Below, piece by piece: positions 42,303 to 51,332 of a DNA stretch of 64,000 bases. How positions within the stretch are numbered: position 1 is the first letter of the stretch; every line of letters begins with the position of its first letter. Location of the stretch: positions 62,001-126,000 of the forward strand of contig JAHEBU010000007.1 in NCBI GenBank assembly GCA_024642115.1. Direction: 5' to 3'. Made by a program: the position numbers and the translations under genes. A model generated the notes under the pieces. It was not told where the DNA came from and did no database searches. It worked only from the letters and a program-made list of their open reading frames with translations. This DNA comes from Marivivens sp. (GTDB taxonomy: Bacteria; Pseudomonadota; Alphaproteobacteria; Rhodobacterales; Rhodobacteraceae).

Positions 42303-43960
42303 TGCAGGCTGATTACGTCATCATCGGCGCGGGCAGCGCGGGCTGTGCGATGGCCTACCGTCTGGCAGAGGCCGGGCGCGATGTGCTGGTTATCGAACAT
42401 GGCGGTTGGGACGGGGGGCCGTTCATCCAGATGCCCGCCGCGCTGTCCTATCCGATGAATATGTCCATGTATGACTGGGGCTTACAGACAGAACCTGAAC
42501 CGCATCTGGGCGGTCGTATCATGGCGACCCCGCGCGGCAAGGTGATCGGCGGGTCATCGTCCATCAACGGCATGATCTATGTGCGCGGCCATGCCCGCGA
42601 CTATGACACCTGGGCCGAAATGGGCGCGGATGGCTGGGGATTCGCTGATGTGCTGCCCTATTTCAAAAGGCTGGAACATTGGCACGATGGCGGCCACGGC
42701 GGCGATCCTGACTGGCGTGGCACCCATGGCCCGCTGCACATCACCCGCGGCCCCCGGACAAATCCGCTTACCCGCGCCTTTGTCGAGGCGGGACGGCAAG
42801 CGGGCTATCCCCTGACCGACGACTATAACGGACAGCAGCAAGAGGGGTTCGGCCCCTTTGATGCAACCATCTGGAAGGGGCGGCGGTGGTCGGCGGCCAA
42901 TGCCTATCTGCGCCCCGCTCTCAAACGTCCGAATTGCCGGCTGGTCAGGGCGCTCGCCCGCCGTGTGGTCATCGAAAACGGGCAGGCTGTGGGGGTGGAG
43001 GTCACGCGAGGGGGGGCAGTCGAGGTGATCCGCGCCAATGTCGAGGTGATCGTCGCGGCCTCATCCCTCAATTCGCCCAAACTGTTGATGCTGTCGGGCA
43101 TCGGTCCGGCGGCCCATCTGGCCGAGCATGGGATTCCGGTCGTGGCAGACCGGCCAGGGGTTGGTCAAAACCTGCAAGACCATCTGGAAATGTATATACA
43201 GATGAAGGCGACACAGCCTGTATCTCTTTATAAATACTGGAATATCTTCTCCAAGGGGGCGATCGGGGCCCAATGGCTTTTTACAAAGACCGGCCTTGGC
43301 ACATCGAACCAGTTTGAAAGCGCGGCCTTTATCCGGTCGGCTGCGGGTGTGGAATACCCGGACATCCAGTATCATTTTCTGCCAATCGCCGTGCGCTACG
43401 ACGGCAAGACGGCGGCAGGCGGGCATGGATTTCAGGCGCATGTGGGGCCGATGCGGTCGCCTTCGCGCGGGTCGGTCACGCTGCGGTCGGCAGACCCGGC
43501 CGCCCCGCCCGTCATCCGCTTCAACTACATGTCCACCGAAAAGGACTGGCAGGATTTCCGCACCTGCATTCGTCTGACGCGCGAGATTTTCGCGCAGGAT
43601 GCTTTTGCCCCCTATCGCGGAGAGGAGATTCAGCCCGGCGCCGCTGCCCAGTCGGACGAGGCGCTGGACGAGGCGATCCGCCAGCATGTTGAGAGCGCCT
43701 ATCACCCCTGCGGCACCTGCAAGATGGGCCGCCCGACTGATCCGATGGCGGTGGTCGACCCAAAGGGCAAGGTGATCGGCGTCGAGGGCCTGCGCGTGGC
43801 GGACAGTTCGATCTTTCCGCAGATCACCAATGGCAACCTAAATGCGCCGTCGATCCTTGTGGGGGAAAAGATGGCCGACCATGTGCTGGACCGCGCCCCT
43901 TTGGCGCCGCTCAACGACAGGCCCTGGATTCATCCTGATTGGCAGCGGTCGCAGCGTTAA
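42302..43960 (+). CDS. betA: choline dehydrogenase
   Basis: The 552-residue GMC oxidoreductase opens with the FAD motif I-G-A-G-S-A-G-C (8-15) and ends with the substrate-site motif [10 protein letters not shown]. It oxidises choline to betaine aldehyde and is membrane-associated by quinone coupling. It is coupled to betB by a one-base overlap. With ChoVWX and BetC this gives uptake, desulfation and two-step oxidation to glycine betaine, an osmoprotectant and carbon source. Confidence 0.95.
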   Translation: MQADYVIIGAGSAGCAMAYRLAEAGRDVLVIEHGGWDGGPFIQMPAALSYPMNMSMYDWGLQTEPEPHLGGRIMATPRGKVIGGSSSINGMIYVRGHARDYDTWAEMGADGWGFADVLPYFKRLEHWHDGGHGGDPDWRGTHGPLHITRGPRTNPLTRAFVEAGRQAGYPLTDDYNGQQQEGFGPFDATIWKGRRWSAANAYLRPALKRPNCRLVRALARRVVIENGQAVGVEVTRGGAVEVIRANVEVIVAASSLNSPKLLMLSGIGPAAHLAEHGIPVVADRPGVGQNLQDHLEMYIQMKATQPVSLYKYWNIFSKGAIGAQWLFTKTGLGTSNQFESAAFIRSAAGVEYPDIQYHFLPIAVRYDGKTAAGGHGFQAHVGPMRSPSRGSVTLRSADPAAPPVIRFNYMSTEKDWQDFRTCIRLTREIFAQDAFAPYRGEEIQPGAAAQSDEALDEAIRQHVESAYHPCGTCKMGRPTDPMAVVDPKGKVIGVEGLRVADSSIFPQITNGNLNAPSILVGEKMADHVLDRAPLAPLNDRPWIHPDWQRSQR

Positions 43961-43995
43961 CTTTTCGGACCAATTGCTCTTGATTCTCGGCGCCG

Positions 43996-44010
43996 TTAAC
44001 CCTTTATTAA
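43996..44010. promoter_or_regulatory. CtrA-like site TTAA-N7-TTAA
   Basis: TTAA (43996-43999) and TTAA (44007-44010) are separated by exactly seven bases, the full CtrA consensus spacing. Together with flanking CCG/CGG it also forms a 7-pair hairpin (43993-44013) that ends one base before the nuclease start codon. Confidence 0.45.
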
Positions 44011-44014
44011 CGGA

Positions 44015-44665
44015 ATGTTCCGCCTGTGTTCTCTTGTCCTTGCCCTGTGCCTCCCCTTTGGGGCAATGGCCGATGTGGTGGGGCGCGTCCATGTCATCGA
44101 CGGCGATACGTTTGATGTGGGCGAGGTGCGCGTGCGCCTGTTCGGGATCGATGCGCCAGAGCACAATCAGACCTGCCAGACCGAACAGGGCGTGGCCTTT
44201 GCCTGCGGTCAGTGGGTGACCGACCAGGTCCGCCAGAGATTCGAAGGTCACCGCGCCGTCTGCACCGATACTGGCGACCGGACCTATGGTCGCGTTGTGG
44301 GCCGGTGCAGGGTCGGGGAAACCGACATATCCGCGCAGATCGTTCAGGACGGATTGGCCTTGGCCTATGTCGAATATGCGACCGACTACGTAGGGGACGA
44401 GGCGAATGCCGCCGCAGCGGACCGGGGGATTTCGCGGATGATGATGCAGTCGCCAGCGGCCTTCCGGCATATCGCCCGCTCGCCGACCCCACCAGATACG
44501 TCCAGTTGCACGATCAAGGGCAACATTTCGGCCAATGGCCGCATCTATCATCTGCCCGGCACGATGAATTACGACAAGACCGCAATCAATACGGCGGTCG
44601 GAGAACGATGGTTCTGTTCGTCATCCGAAGCAGAAGCGGCCGGATGGCGCGCGCCGCGCGACTGA
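44015..44665 (+). CDS. thermonuclease family protein (staphylococcal nuclease fold)
   Basis: The 216-residue product has a signal peptide (about 1-19, cleavage near A-M-A-D) and an SNase domain (about 20-130). Catalytic arginine and glutamate are visible in R-V-R-L-F-G-I-D-A-P-E and the second arginine in D-R-T-Y-G-R. It would cut DNA or RNA in the periplasm or outside with calcium. A cysteine-containing C-terminal extension (about 140-216) ends in a second small domain resembling sequences often added to SNase proteins. The start follows a hairpin that leaves no ribosome site, so translation may be weak or start within. Confidence 0.8.
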   Translation: MFRLCSLVLALCLPFGAMADVVGRVHVIDGDTFDVGEVRVRLFGIDAPEHNQTCQTEQGVAFACGQWVTDQVRQRFEGHRAVCTDTGDRTYGRVVGRCRVGETDISAQIVQDGLALAYVEYATDYVGDEANAAAADRGISRMMMQSPAAFRHIARSPTPPDTSSCTIKGNISANGRIYHLPGTMNYDKTAINTAVGERWFCSSSEAEAAGWRAPRD

Positions 44666-44679
44666 TTGATCCGGATCAA
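44666..44679. promoter_or_regulatory. FNR/FnrL box, perfect palindrome
   Basis: TTGAT-CCGG-ATCAA matches the FNR/FnrL consensus TTGAT-N4-ATCAA with no mismatch. It lies 54 bases before the DUF465 gene, starting directly after the nuclease stop codon, a suitable place for an activator at about -41. Confidence 0.7.
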
Positions 44680-44733
44680 AGCGCCCCTGTTGATGAAAGG
44701 CGAGCATGACACCACACATCACAGGAGAGACCG

Positions 44734-44979
44734 ATGACCCACGTCCCCCACGAATTGCACGAAGAATTCCCCGATCAGATCGAAATGCTGACCGCTCTCA
44801 AAACCCGCGACCCCGAATTTGCCGCGATGATGGACCGCTATCATGTGGTCAACCGCATGGTTCATAGGGCCGAGGCCAACATCGAGCCGACCGACGACAT
44901 CTATCTGATCGAGATGCGCAAAGAGCGGCTGGCCCTGAAAGATAAGGTCGCCGCGGCCTTGCATGATGCGGGGGTCTAA
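44734..44979 (+). CDS. DUF465 (YdcH-like) protein
   Basis: The 81-residue charged helical protein has the DUF465 pattern (F-P-D-Q-I-E-M-L-T-A-L-K, D-P-E-F-A-A-M-M-D-R-Y-H, I-x-P-T-D-D-x-Y-L-I-E-M-R-K-E-R-L-A-L-K-D-K). Members are small coiled-coil proteins of unknown role. The ribosome site aggagag lies 6 bases before the ATG. A perfect FnrL box upstream suggests oxygen-dependent control. Its last 4 bases overlap the end of the CoxG gene on the other strand. Confidence 0.87.
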   Translation: MTHVPHELHEEFPDQIEMLTALKTRDPEFAAMMDRYHVVNRMVHRAEANIEPTDDIYLIEMRKERLALKDKVAAALHDAGV

Positions 44980-45422
44980 GACGTGCCTTCGACCTGGCCC
45001 TGAAAGTTTTCAAAAAACTTGTCGGCCATCTTGCGGGCGAACCCGCCGATGATCCGGCTGCCCAGTTGGGCAAGCTTGCCGCCCACCTGGGCATCGACCT
45101 TGTAGGTCAGCTCGGTCCCGCCTTCGACGTCCTTGAGGCCCACATCGGCGCTGCCCTTGGCAAAACCGGCGACGCCACCTTTGCCCTCGCCCACGATCGT
45201 ATAGCTTTCGCCGGGCACCACGTTGGTCAGCGTCACCGCCCCCTTGAAAGTGGCCGATACGGGGCCCACCCGCTGTTTGACCGTCGCCTCAAAGCCCTCT
45301 TCGGGCGAACCGGACAGTTCCTCGCACCCCGGGATACAGGCCCGCAGGGTTTCGGCGTCGTTAAGCTTCGCCCACACCGTCTGTCGGTCTGCCGCGATCA
45401 CGAATGAACCTTCAAGATCCAT
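44976..45422 (-). CDS. CoxG-like SRPBCC family protein
   Basis: The 148-residue product matches carbon monoxide dehydrogenase subunit G proteins (SRPBCC/START-like fold): M-x-L-x-G-S-F at the start, L-R-A-C-I-P-G-C-E-E-L and G-G-F-A-R-K-M-A-D-x-F-F-x-x-F near the end. CoxG recruits CO dehydrogenase to the membrane, but many members occur without it, and no cox gene is seen here. A role as a lipid-binding or anchoring protein is inferred. It is convergent with the DUF465 gene. Confidence 0.85.
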   Translation of the reverse strand: MDLEGSFVIAADRQTVWAKLNDAETLRACIPGCEELSGSPEEGFEATVKQRVGPVSATFKGAVTLTNVVPGESYTIVGEGKGGVAGFAKGSADVGLKDVEGGTELTYKVDAQVGGKLAQLGSRIIGGFARKMADKFFENFQGQVEGTS

Positions 45423-45488
45423 GATTTCCTCCCGGGAAAGATTCTTGCGCCCATCATCGGAAGTCGGGCAGGGGTTTGCAATGGCCGA

Positions 45489-46892
45489 TCATTCGACCTG
45501 ATAGGGCAACACGCCCCGGTGATCCGGGTCGATCCTCAGCCGTCTTTCCAACGGTGGGACTGACCGTTGGTGGCAGTCCCTGCGGTCGCAGATCCGGCAG
45601 GAAATCCCAATTGGCTCAAAGGCCTCACCCGATTGCACATCCATATGATCGGCATAGATCAGGGCAGGGGCATGGCGCACCTCGCACCCCAGCCCGATGG
45701 CATAGCGGCGCACGGGGGCATTAAAGGCCCCGCCGGGCTTGGTCACGTCGCGGGCCAGACAGAAATAGCGCACCCCGTCCGGCGTTTCGGCCAGTTGCCG
45801 CAGCCAGCGCCCCGGTGTTTCAAACGCCCGGTGCACATTCCACAGCGGGCAGGCTCCGCCGTAGCGGGCGAATTGCAGCGTTGTGGCCGAGTGGCGTTTG
45901 GTGATCGTGCCTGCCGGATCGACACGCACGAAAAAGAACGGGATTCCCTTGGCCCCCGGTCGTTGCAAGGTGGACAGCCGGTGGGCCACCTGTTCCAGCG
46001 ACGCGCCAAACTGATCGGCCAACCGTTCCAGATCGTGCCGGTTGGCCTGTGCCGCCTCGAGGAACGTCGCATATGGCATCAGCGCTGCACCGGCAAAGTA
46101 GTTGGCCAGCCCCACTTGAGCGATCGACCGCGCCTCGGCTGACTGGAACCGGGCAAGGTCGAGTGTCGCTTGCAGAAGCGGCGCTTGGGTCAAAAGGGCG
46201 AGTTGCATCAGCAGGTTGAACACTTGGGTCGAGGCAGGCGCCCGCCGGGACAAGGCCAGATGGCGGGTCGCCGGATCATAGTGCCGTAGGTCGGTCGCGT
46301 CGGAAAACGTGACCGTCACGCCCTTGTCCCGAAGGGCGGCCAACGTCGCCTCGCGCAGGGGGCCAGTGCGCCGCGCCTCGCCCGCGAACCGTTCGGCGGC
46401 CCGGTCAATGGGATCAATGTAGTTGTCGCAGTAGTGAAAGAAATCGCGCACTTCATCCCAGGGCGAGGGGCCAAGGCGGCTGTCGTCCCGCCCCAGCGCC
46501 TCGTCCAGCGAGGCCAGCCGTTCGTGTGTCTGACGGTAGGCCGTGTGCAGGTCGAGGAACGCGCGCGCCAGCGTGGGCGCGTTTGCCGCCGCCAGCCGCA
46601 GATCGGCCAATGCGGGGGCGGGGCCGGTAAAGACCGGATCGGCCAAGGCTTCGCGCATGTCGCCGACCAGCCGGGCCTCGTCCCCCGATTGCAGCTGGGT
46701 CACGTCGAACCCGAACTCCTGCGCCAGCGCCAGAACCACGCCCGTCGACACCGGCCGGTTGTTGTTTTCCATCTGGTTGAGGTAGGGCAGCGACACCGAC
46801 AGACGGTCCGCGAACCCCTTTTGCGTCAGCCCCAGTCGCGTGCGCAGTTCCCGCAGCTTCACCCCGGCATAGAGTTTCTGGACGGCCATCAT
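45489..46892 (-). CDS. pccR: short-chain fatty acyl-CoA regulator (ScfR/PccR type)
   Basis: The 467-residue protein has an N-terminal XRE helix-turn-helix (about 10-65), an IrrE-like middle and a C-terminal domain with cysteines (C-R-I-C-D-R-R-D-C). This is the architecture of ScfR regulators such as RamB, MccR and PccR. PccR of Rhodobacter sphaeroides controls propionyl-CoA carboxylase and recognises TTTGCAAA sequences (known family property). Here such motifs precede both this gene and pccB about 1.8 kb away. Two adjacent ATGs are possible starts (46892 and 46889). A metabolite such as propionyl-CoA is the expected effector. Confidence 0.88.
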   Translation of the reverse strand: MMAVQKLYAGVKLRELRTRLGLTQKGFADRLSVSLPYLNQMENNNRPVSTGVVLALAQEFGFDVTQLQSGDEARLVGDMREALADPVFTGPAPALADLRLAAANAPTLARAFLDLHTAYRQTHERLASLDEALGRDDSRLGPSPWDEVRDFFHYCDNYIDPIDRAAERFAGEARRTGPLREATLAALRDKGVTVTFSDATDLRHYDPATRHLALSRRAPASTQVFNLLMQLALLTQAPLLQATLDLARFQSAEARSIAQVGLANYFAGAALMPYATFLEAAQANRHDLERLADQFGASLEQVAHRLSTLQRPGAKGIPFFFVRVDPAGTITKRHSATTLQFARYGGACPLWNVHRAFETPGRWLRQLAETPDGVRYFCLARDVTKPGGAFNAPVRRYAIGLGCEVRHAPALIYADHMDVQSGEAFEPIGISCRICDRRDCHQRSVPPLERRLRIDPDHRGVLPYQVE

Positions 46893-46898
46893 CGCCTC

Positions 46899-46936
46899 TT
46901 TGCAGCTTTGCTATTGGCGATTGTAACCTTTGCAAA
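46899..46936. promoter_or_regulatory. TTTGCAAA-like sites before pccR
   Basis: TTTGCAGC (46899), TTTGCTAT (46907) and a perfect TTTGCAAA (46929-46936) lie just upstream of the regulator start, suggesting autoregulation by the ScfR-type protein. Confidence 0.6.
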
Positions 46937-46945
46937 GATGCCGCG

Positions 46946-48157
46946 CTAGAGGACTTGGCGTTCCCGCCGGATCACCCACAAGATCGAAACGCCCCCAAGG
47001 GCCGAGGTCACGAACATGATCGCCTGTAGGGGCAGGGTGCCCGTCTCGATCGTCAGCAGCGACCCGGCCCAGGCGGACAGAACCGCGCCGCCGCCAATAA
47101 TGATCGCCCCGCCCAATCCGCTGGCCGTGCCCGCCAGATGCGGCCGGACCGACAGCGACCCGGCTGTGGCGTTGGGCAGCATCAGCCCGTTGCCGAACCC
47201 CAGCAACGTGCAGAATCCAAAGAAAACGAGGGGGTGCGACACCCCCGCCAGCGTGAACAGGAACGACAGGCCCATGCCCGTGGACGCCGCGATGGTGCCC
47301 AGCAACGCCATCCGGTTGATCCCCACCCGCACCGAAAACCTGCCCGACAGGAAATTGCCCACGGTATAGCCAACCGCCGGACTCCCCAGCGCGATCCCGG
47401 TCCACAGCGGCGACAGCCCGAACACTTGACCCGCCACAAAGGACGTGCCGCCCAACAGCGCATAGAACGCTCCGGTCCCGCAGGCAGCACACAGTGTATA
47501 GCCCCAGAACCGCTGCGACCGCAGCAGTTCGGGGTATCCGCGCATCTGGTCGGCAAAAGTCACGCCCTTGCCCGCGACCGTTTCCCCCTGATCCAGGTAG
47601 CACAGCACCCAGACCAAAGTGCCCGCAGCGATCAGAAAGGCAAAGCTGGCGTGCCAGTCGAACAATTGCTCCAGCGTGCCGCCGATCATCGGCCCGACCA
47701 TCGGCACCAGCGCCATGCCCATCGTGACATAGCCGATCATCGAGGCCGCCTGTGCCTGTGGGACCATGTCACGGACCACCGCCCGGCTCAGGACCATGCC
47801 CGAGGCAACAGTGGCCTGCATCATCCGAAAGGCCAGAAACATGCCGACGCTGGTGGACAACACCGCGCCGATGCTGGCCACTACGAAAATTCCCAACGAC
47901 CACAGGACCACGATCCGCCGCCCGTACCTGTCCGACAGCGGGCCAATCAGCACTTGCAAGATCGCAGTGGCGCCCAAATAGCCGGACACCGCCAGTTGCA
48001 TCACGGCATAGTCGGTGCCGAAATAGGCCGTCATCTTGTCTAGCGAAGGCAGGAAGATCGACATGTTCAGCGCCGAAATCCCGGCCAGCAGGATCAGCGT
48101 CGAAATATGCGGCGGTGTGGCGCGGTCCAGATACCGGACAAAGGGGGCTGAGGTCAT
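46946..48157 (-). CDS. Bcr/CflA-type MFS transporter
   Basis: The 403-residue inner-membrane protein has twelve hydrophobic segments, the MFS loop G-P-L-S-D-R-Y-G-R-R and an R-M-M-Q-A-T motif as in Bcr/CflA drug exporters. The start at 48157 has the ribosome site gggagat; a longer in-frame start (48238) would run into the DUF486 gene and was rejected. The position next to the regulator may be incidental. A substrate cannot be inferred. Confidence 0.87.
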   Translation of the reverse strand: MTSAPFVRYLDRATPPHISTLILLAGISALNMSIFLPSLDKMTAYFGTDYAVMQLAVSGYLGATAILQVLIGPLSDRYGRRIVVLWSLGIFVVASIGAVLSTSVGMFLAFRMMQATVASGMVLSRAVVRDMVPQAQAASMIGYVTMGMALVPMVGPMIGGTLEQLFDWHASFAFLIAAGTLVWVLCYLDQGETVAGKGVTFADQMRGYPELLRSQRFWGYTLCAACGTGAFYALLGGTSFVAGQVFGLSPLWTGIALGSPAVGYTVGNFLSGRFSVRVGINRMALLGTIAASTGMGLSFLFTLAGVSHPLVFFGFCTLLGFGNGLMLPNATAGSLSVRPHLAGTASGLGGAIIIGGGAVLSAWAGSLLTIETGTLPLQAIMFVTSALGGVSILWVIRRERQVL

Positions 48158-48194
48158 ATCTCCCGATAGGACCGGACCTCGGCTCTGTCCACCG

Positions 48195-48554
48195 TCATTC
48201 GCCGCCACCCCACTGTGCAAAGATGAACCAAGCGCCAAGGCAGATGAAGGCGAACCCTACCGCGTGGTTCCACCGCAAGGGTTCATGGAGATAAAGCACA
48301 GAGAACCCCGAAAAGACGGTCAGGGTGATGACCTCCTGGATCGTTTTGAGTTGCGCCGCACTGAAGTAGCCAGATCCGATCCGGTTGGCGGGAACCTGAA
48401 GAACGTATTCGAAAAAGGCGATCCCCCAACTGACCAGAATGACCAACATCAGGGGTGCGGCCTTGTATTTCAGGTGGCCATACCACGCGAAGGTCATGAA
48501 AACATTGGAGGCCGTCAAAAGGCCGATCGTGACGACGGGAACGGGAAGCGACAT
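48195..48554 (-). CDS. DUF486 (DMT-like) small membrane protein
   Basis: The 119-residue protein has four hydrophobic segments and matches DUF486, a small membrane family in the DMT clan. The start M-S-L-P-V-P-V at 48554 was preferred over one 12 bases upstream because it is nearer the ribosome site (ggtgtccc is weak). It is followed 37 bases later by the MFS gene in the same direction. Function is unknown. Confidence 0.8.
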   Translation of the reverse strand: MSLPVPVVTIGLLTASNVFMTFAWYGHLKYKAAPLMLVILVSWGIAFFEYVLQVPANRIGSGYFSAAQLKTIQEVITLTVFSGFSVLYLHEPLRWNHAVGFAFICLGAWFIFAQWGGGE

Positions 48555-48617
48555 GGGACACCTCATTGCGATGTGCCAGATCTAGAACGGCGGTCCCTCA
48601 AGAGAAAGCAGGATGAA

Positions 48618-48657
48618 TTTGCAAACCTGGTAATCTGCAAAGAATGTAAGTTGCAAA
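48618..48657. promoter_or_regulatory. three TTTGCAAA-like sites before pccB
   Basis: TTTGCAAA (48618-48625), TCTGCAAA (48634-48641) and GTTGCAAA (48650-48657) start exactly 16 bases apart, about 70-110 bases upstream of the pccB start. This fits binding by the ScfR-type regulator encoded 1.8 kb to the left. Confidence 0.7.
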
Positions 48658-48726
48658 TATGCCTATTCGCCCTTCTGTCTTGCGGGCGGCCCCCCTATGC
48701 TGGCGCAAACCGGGGGGACCTCTGCC

Positions 48727-50253
48727 ATGACCGATATCCTGCAAGAGCTTGATCAGCGCCGTCAAACGGCCCGTATGGGCGGCGGCGCCCGCCGGATCGA
48801 GGCCCAGCATGGCAAGGGCAAGCTCACCGCCCGTGAACGCATCGACCTGCTGCTCGACGAAGGCAGCTTTGAAGAGTTCGACATGTTCGTCGCCCACCGC
48901 TGCACCGATTTCGGCATGGAACAGGACCGCCCCGCAGGGGACGGTGTCGTGACAGGCTGGGGTACTGTTAACGGGCGCATGGTCTATGTGTTTTCTCAGG
49001 ACTTCACCGTATTCGGCGGATCGCTTTCCGAAACCCACGCTCAGAAGATCTGCAAGATCATGGATATGGCCGTGCAGAACGGTGCTCCGGTGATCGGCAT
49101 CAACGATTCCGGTGGCGCGCGTATCCAGGAAGGGGTCGCCTCGCTGGCCGGCTACGCCGAGGTGTTCCAGCGCAACATCATGGCCTCGGGCGTGGTGCCG
49201 CAGATTTCACTCATCATGGGGCCCTGTGCGGGCGGGGCGGTCTATAGCCCGGCGATGACCGACTTCATCTTCATGGTCAAAGACAGCTCTTACATGTTCG
49301 TGACCGGCCCCGACGTGGTGAAAACCGTCACCAACGAAGTCGTCACGGCCGAGGAGCTGGGCGGCGCCACCACCCACACCCGCAAATCCAGCGTTGCTGA
49401 CGGCGCCTTCGAGAATGACGTCGAGGCGCTGGCCGAGGCCCGCCGTCTGATCGACCTGCTCCCCCTTAATAACCGCCAGAAACCGCCGACCCGCCCCTTT
49501 TTCGATGACGTGGCCCGGATCGAAGAGTCGCTCGATACCCTGATCCCCGACAACGCGAATACCCCCTACGACATGAAGGAACTGATCCTCAAACTCGCCG
49601 ACGAGAGCGATTTCTTTGAAATTCAGGCGGAATTTGCCAAGAACATCATCACCGGGTTTGTCCGGCTCGAAGGGTCCACCGTGGGTGTCGTGGCCAATCA
49701 GCCGATGGTTCTGGCCGGGTGTCTTGACATCGACAGCAGCCGCAAGGCCGCCCGGTTCGTCCGGTTCTGCGATGCCTTTGAAATTCCGATCCTGACGCTG
49801 GTCGATGTTCCCGGCTTTCTGCCCGGAACGGCGCAGGAATACGGCGGGGTCATCAAACACGGCGCAAAACTGCTCTTTGCATATGGCGAGGCGACCGTGC
49901 CCAAGGTCACCGTCATCACCCGCAAGGCCTATGGCGGGGCCTACGACGTGATGGCGTCCAAGCATCTGCGCGGCGATTTCAACTATGCCTGGCCCACCGC
50001 CGAGATTGCGGTGATGGGGGCCAAGGGCGCGACAGAGATCATCCATCGCGGCAAAAGCGCCGACGAGATCGCGCGGCTGACCAAGGAATACGAGGATCGG
50101 TTCGCCAATCCGTTCGTCGCTGCCGAAAAGGGGTTCATCGACGAGGTAATCATGCCCCGATCGACCCGCCGCCGGGTTTGCCGGGCGTTTGCGTCGCTCA
50201 GGGGCAAGTCGCAGCAGAATCCGTGGAAAAAACACGATAATATCCCGCTCTGA
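48727..50253 (+). CDS. pccB: propionyl-CoA carboxylase beta subunit
   Basis: The 508-residue carboxyltransferase has the family pattern with G-G-A-R-I-Q-E-G (acyl-CoA site), [12 protein letters not shown], the biotin-side [14 protein letters not shown] and the C-terminal K-K-H-D-N-I-P-L tail. It moves carboxyl from biotin to propionyl-CoA, giving (S)-methylmalonyl-CoA. The ATG at 48727 was chosen by match at M-T-D-I-L-Q-E-L; an in-frame start 30 bases upstream lacks support. It begins a cluster with three small unknown genes before pccA. Confidence 0.95.
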   Translation: MTDILQELDQRRQTARMGGGARRIEAQHGKGKLTARERIDLLLDEGSFEEFDMFVAHRCTDFGMEQDRPAGDGVVTGWGTVNGRMVYVFSQDFTVFGGSLSETHAQKICKIMDMAVQNGAPVIGINDSGGARIQEGVASLAGYAEVFQRNIMASGVVPQISLIMGPCAGGAVYSPAMTDFIFMVKDSSYMFVTGPDVVKTVTNEVVTAEELGGATTHTRKSSVADGAFENDVEALAEARRLIDLLPLNNRQKPPTRPFFDDVARIEESLDTLIPDNANTPYDMKELILKLADESDFFEIQAEFAKNIITGFVRLEGSTVGVVANQPMVLAGCLDIDSSRKAARFVRFCDAFEIPILTLVDVPGFLPGTAQEYGGVIKHGAKLLFAYGEATVPKVTVITRKAYGGAYDVMASKHLRGDFNYAWPTAEIAVMGAKGATEIIHRGKSADEIARLTKEYEDRFANPFVAAEKGFIDEVIMPRSTRRRVCRAFASLRGKSQQNPWKKHDNIPL

Positions 50254-50254
50254 C

Positions 50255-50602
50255 ATGACCCGAACCGGCTGGCACATTCTGACAGACGCCGAGGGGCTCA
50301 CGCTGGCCCGTCGCCTGCCCGTGCGATGGGACGTCTGGGCCGAGGCTATTTTTCCGATCGTCCGCCCGCTGCGTCTGGCCCAGCAGGTGCGGCAGGATCT
50401 GTGGCGACTGTTGGCCCGGCAGCGCGGGTTCAGCCCGGTGATCCGGGTAACTACGGGCGGGGATGGCCTTGTCCTGCGGGCCGGGGGGCAGGTGGCGGGG
50501 CCTGTGCCGTCCGCAACCTCCGATCACATTGCCGGACTTCTGGCCGACCCCGACCGGCGACAACGCTGGATCGCCCATTCCATGCCAAAGGCCACCCCAT
50601 GA
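50255..50602 (+). CDS. unknown protein between pccB and pccA (first of three)
   Basis: The 115-residue product is basic and soluble, with an early R-T-G-W-H-I-L-T-D-A-E-G-L-T-L-A and a middle run of arginines. I recognise no domain. The start lies 1 base after the pccB stop, and the stop overlaps the next gene (ATGA), so it is translated with pccB. Its position in the propionyl-CoA carboxylase operon suggests an accessory role, which is inference. Confidence 0.65.
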   Translation: MTRTGWHILTDAEGLTLARRLPVRWDVWAEAIFPIVRPLRLAQQVRQDLWRLLARQRGFSPVIRVTTGGDGLVLRAGGQVAGPVPSATSDHIAGLLADPDRRQRWIAHSMPKATP

Positions 50603-50973
50603 TCCGTACGCTTGCCCTTGCCCTGCTCGCAACCTCTGCATCGGCCCAGGACATCACCCTGCCATCCGGGCAAAGCCTGAGCTTTTTCGACGTGCGCACC
50701 GACGACCCCGGCAGCTTTCGTTTTCGGTTTCTGGCGCCCGACCTCGATCCGGCAGGGCGGGGGCTGACCTATGACGACGTGATGGCCGATTTTCCGGTGC
50801 TGTGCGAAACCTATGCGCTGCCTGCGCTGGCAGCGGCAGGGCAGGTGGCGACGGAAATCGTCATATCCTTGATGGACCGACCCGTCGAATTCGGGGTTGC
50901 CACCCCCGAGGCGACGCAGATGTTCGAACCCTACACCGTCCAAGACGGTCACTGCATCGGAGAGCAGTTCTGA
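50599..50973 (+). CDS. DUF6497-type exported protein
   Basis: The 124-residue product has a signal peptide (about 1-16, A-S-A-Q cleavage) and a small periplasmic domain with two cysteines (about residue 73 and 119) that could form a disulfide. It resembles the DUF6497 family of Rhodobacteraceae, which has no known role. It is coupled to the preceding gene by 4 overlapping bases and its stop overlaps the next start (TGATG). An exported protein in a cytoplasmic carboxylase operon is unexpected. Confidence 0.65.
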   Translation: MIRTLALALLATSASAQDITLPSGQSLSFFDVRTDDPGSFRFRFLAPDLDPAGRGLTYDDVMADFPVLCETYALPALAAAGQVATEIVISLMDRPVEFGVATPEATQMFEPYTVQDGHCIGEQF

Positions 50974-51332
50974 TGGAAAAACATCGCGGCTTTCCGGGGC
51001 GTCTGCCCGGCACCGATTTCCAGTTCGTCATCCGGCGGGCATCGGACAAGGGCGTGACGAAACTGGTGTCCCGCGAACGGTATGCCGACCGCCGCCCGCC
51101 CGACCGCCGCGCCGACGAAGGGTTCATGGCCGCCCTGTGGAACCATTTCGGAGAAGAGCCTTTCGTGCGCGGCAACCTGGATGCTGGCCGGCTGTCCTGG
51201 CTGTTTGGGCGCGAAGTGATTCCCGCGACCGATCCCTTCGACCCCGAGGACTATGACGCGCTGCTTAAAATTGATGTGCAGCGGGCAAAAGCCAGCTTTC
51301 CGGGCATTTTCGATGATGAGGACGACTGGTGA
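50973..51332 (+). CDS. unknown protein between pccB and pccA (third of three)
   Basis: The 119-residue product starts basic (R-A-S-D-K-G-V-T-K-L, R-R-P-P-D-R-R) and ends strongly acidic (F-D-D-E-D-D-W), with no membrane segment. No family is recognised. It is coupled to the DUF6497 gene by a one-base overlap. A strong hairpin about 170 bases downstream likely ends the pccB transcript after this gene. Confidence 0.6.
   Translation: MEKHRGFPGRLPGTDFQFVIRRASDKGVTKLVSRERYADRRPPDRRADEGFMAALWNHFGEEPFVRGNLDAGRLSWLFGREVIPATDPFDPEDYDALLKIDVQRAKASFPGIFDDEDDW

Noticed and set aside
44976-45422. A carbon monoxide dehydrogenase operon.
   Set aside because: Only a CoxG-like protein is present; no coxM, coxS or coxL genes are seen.
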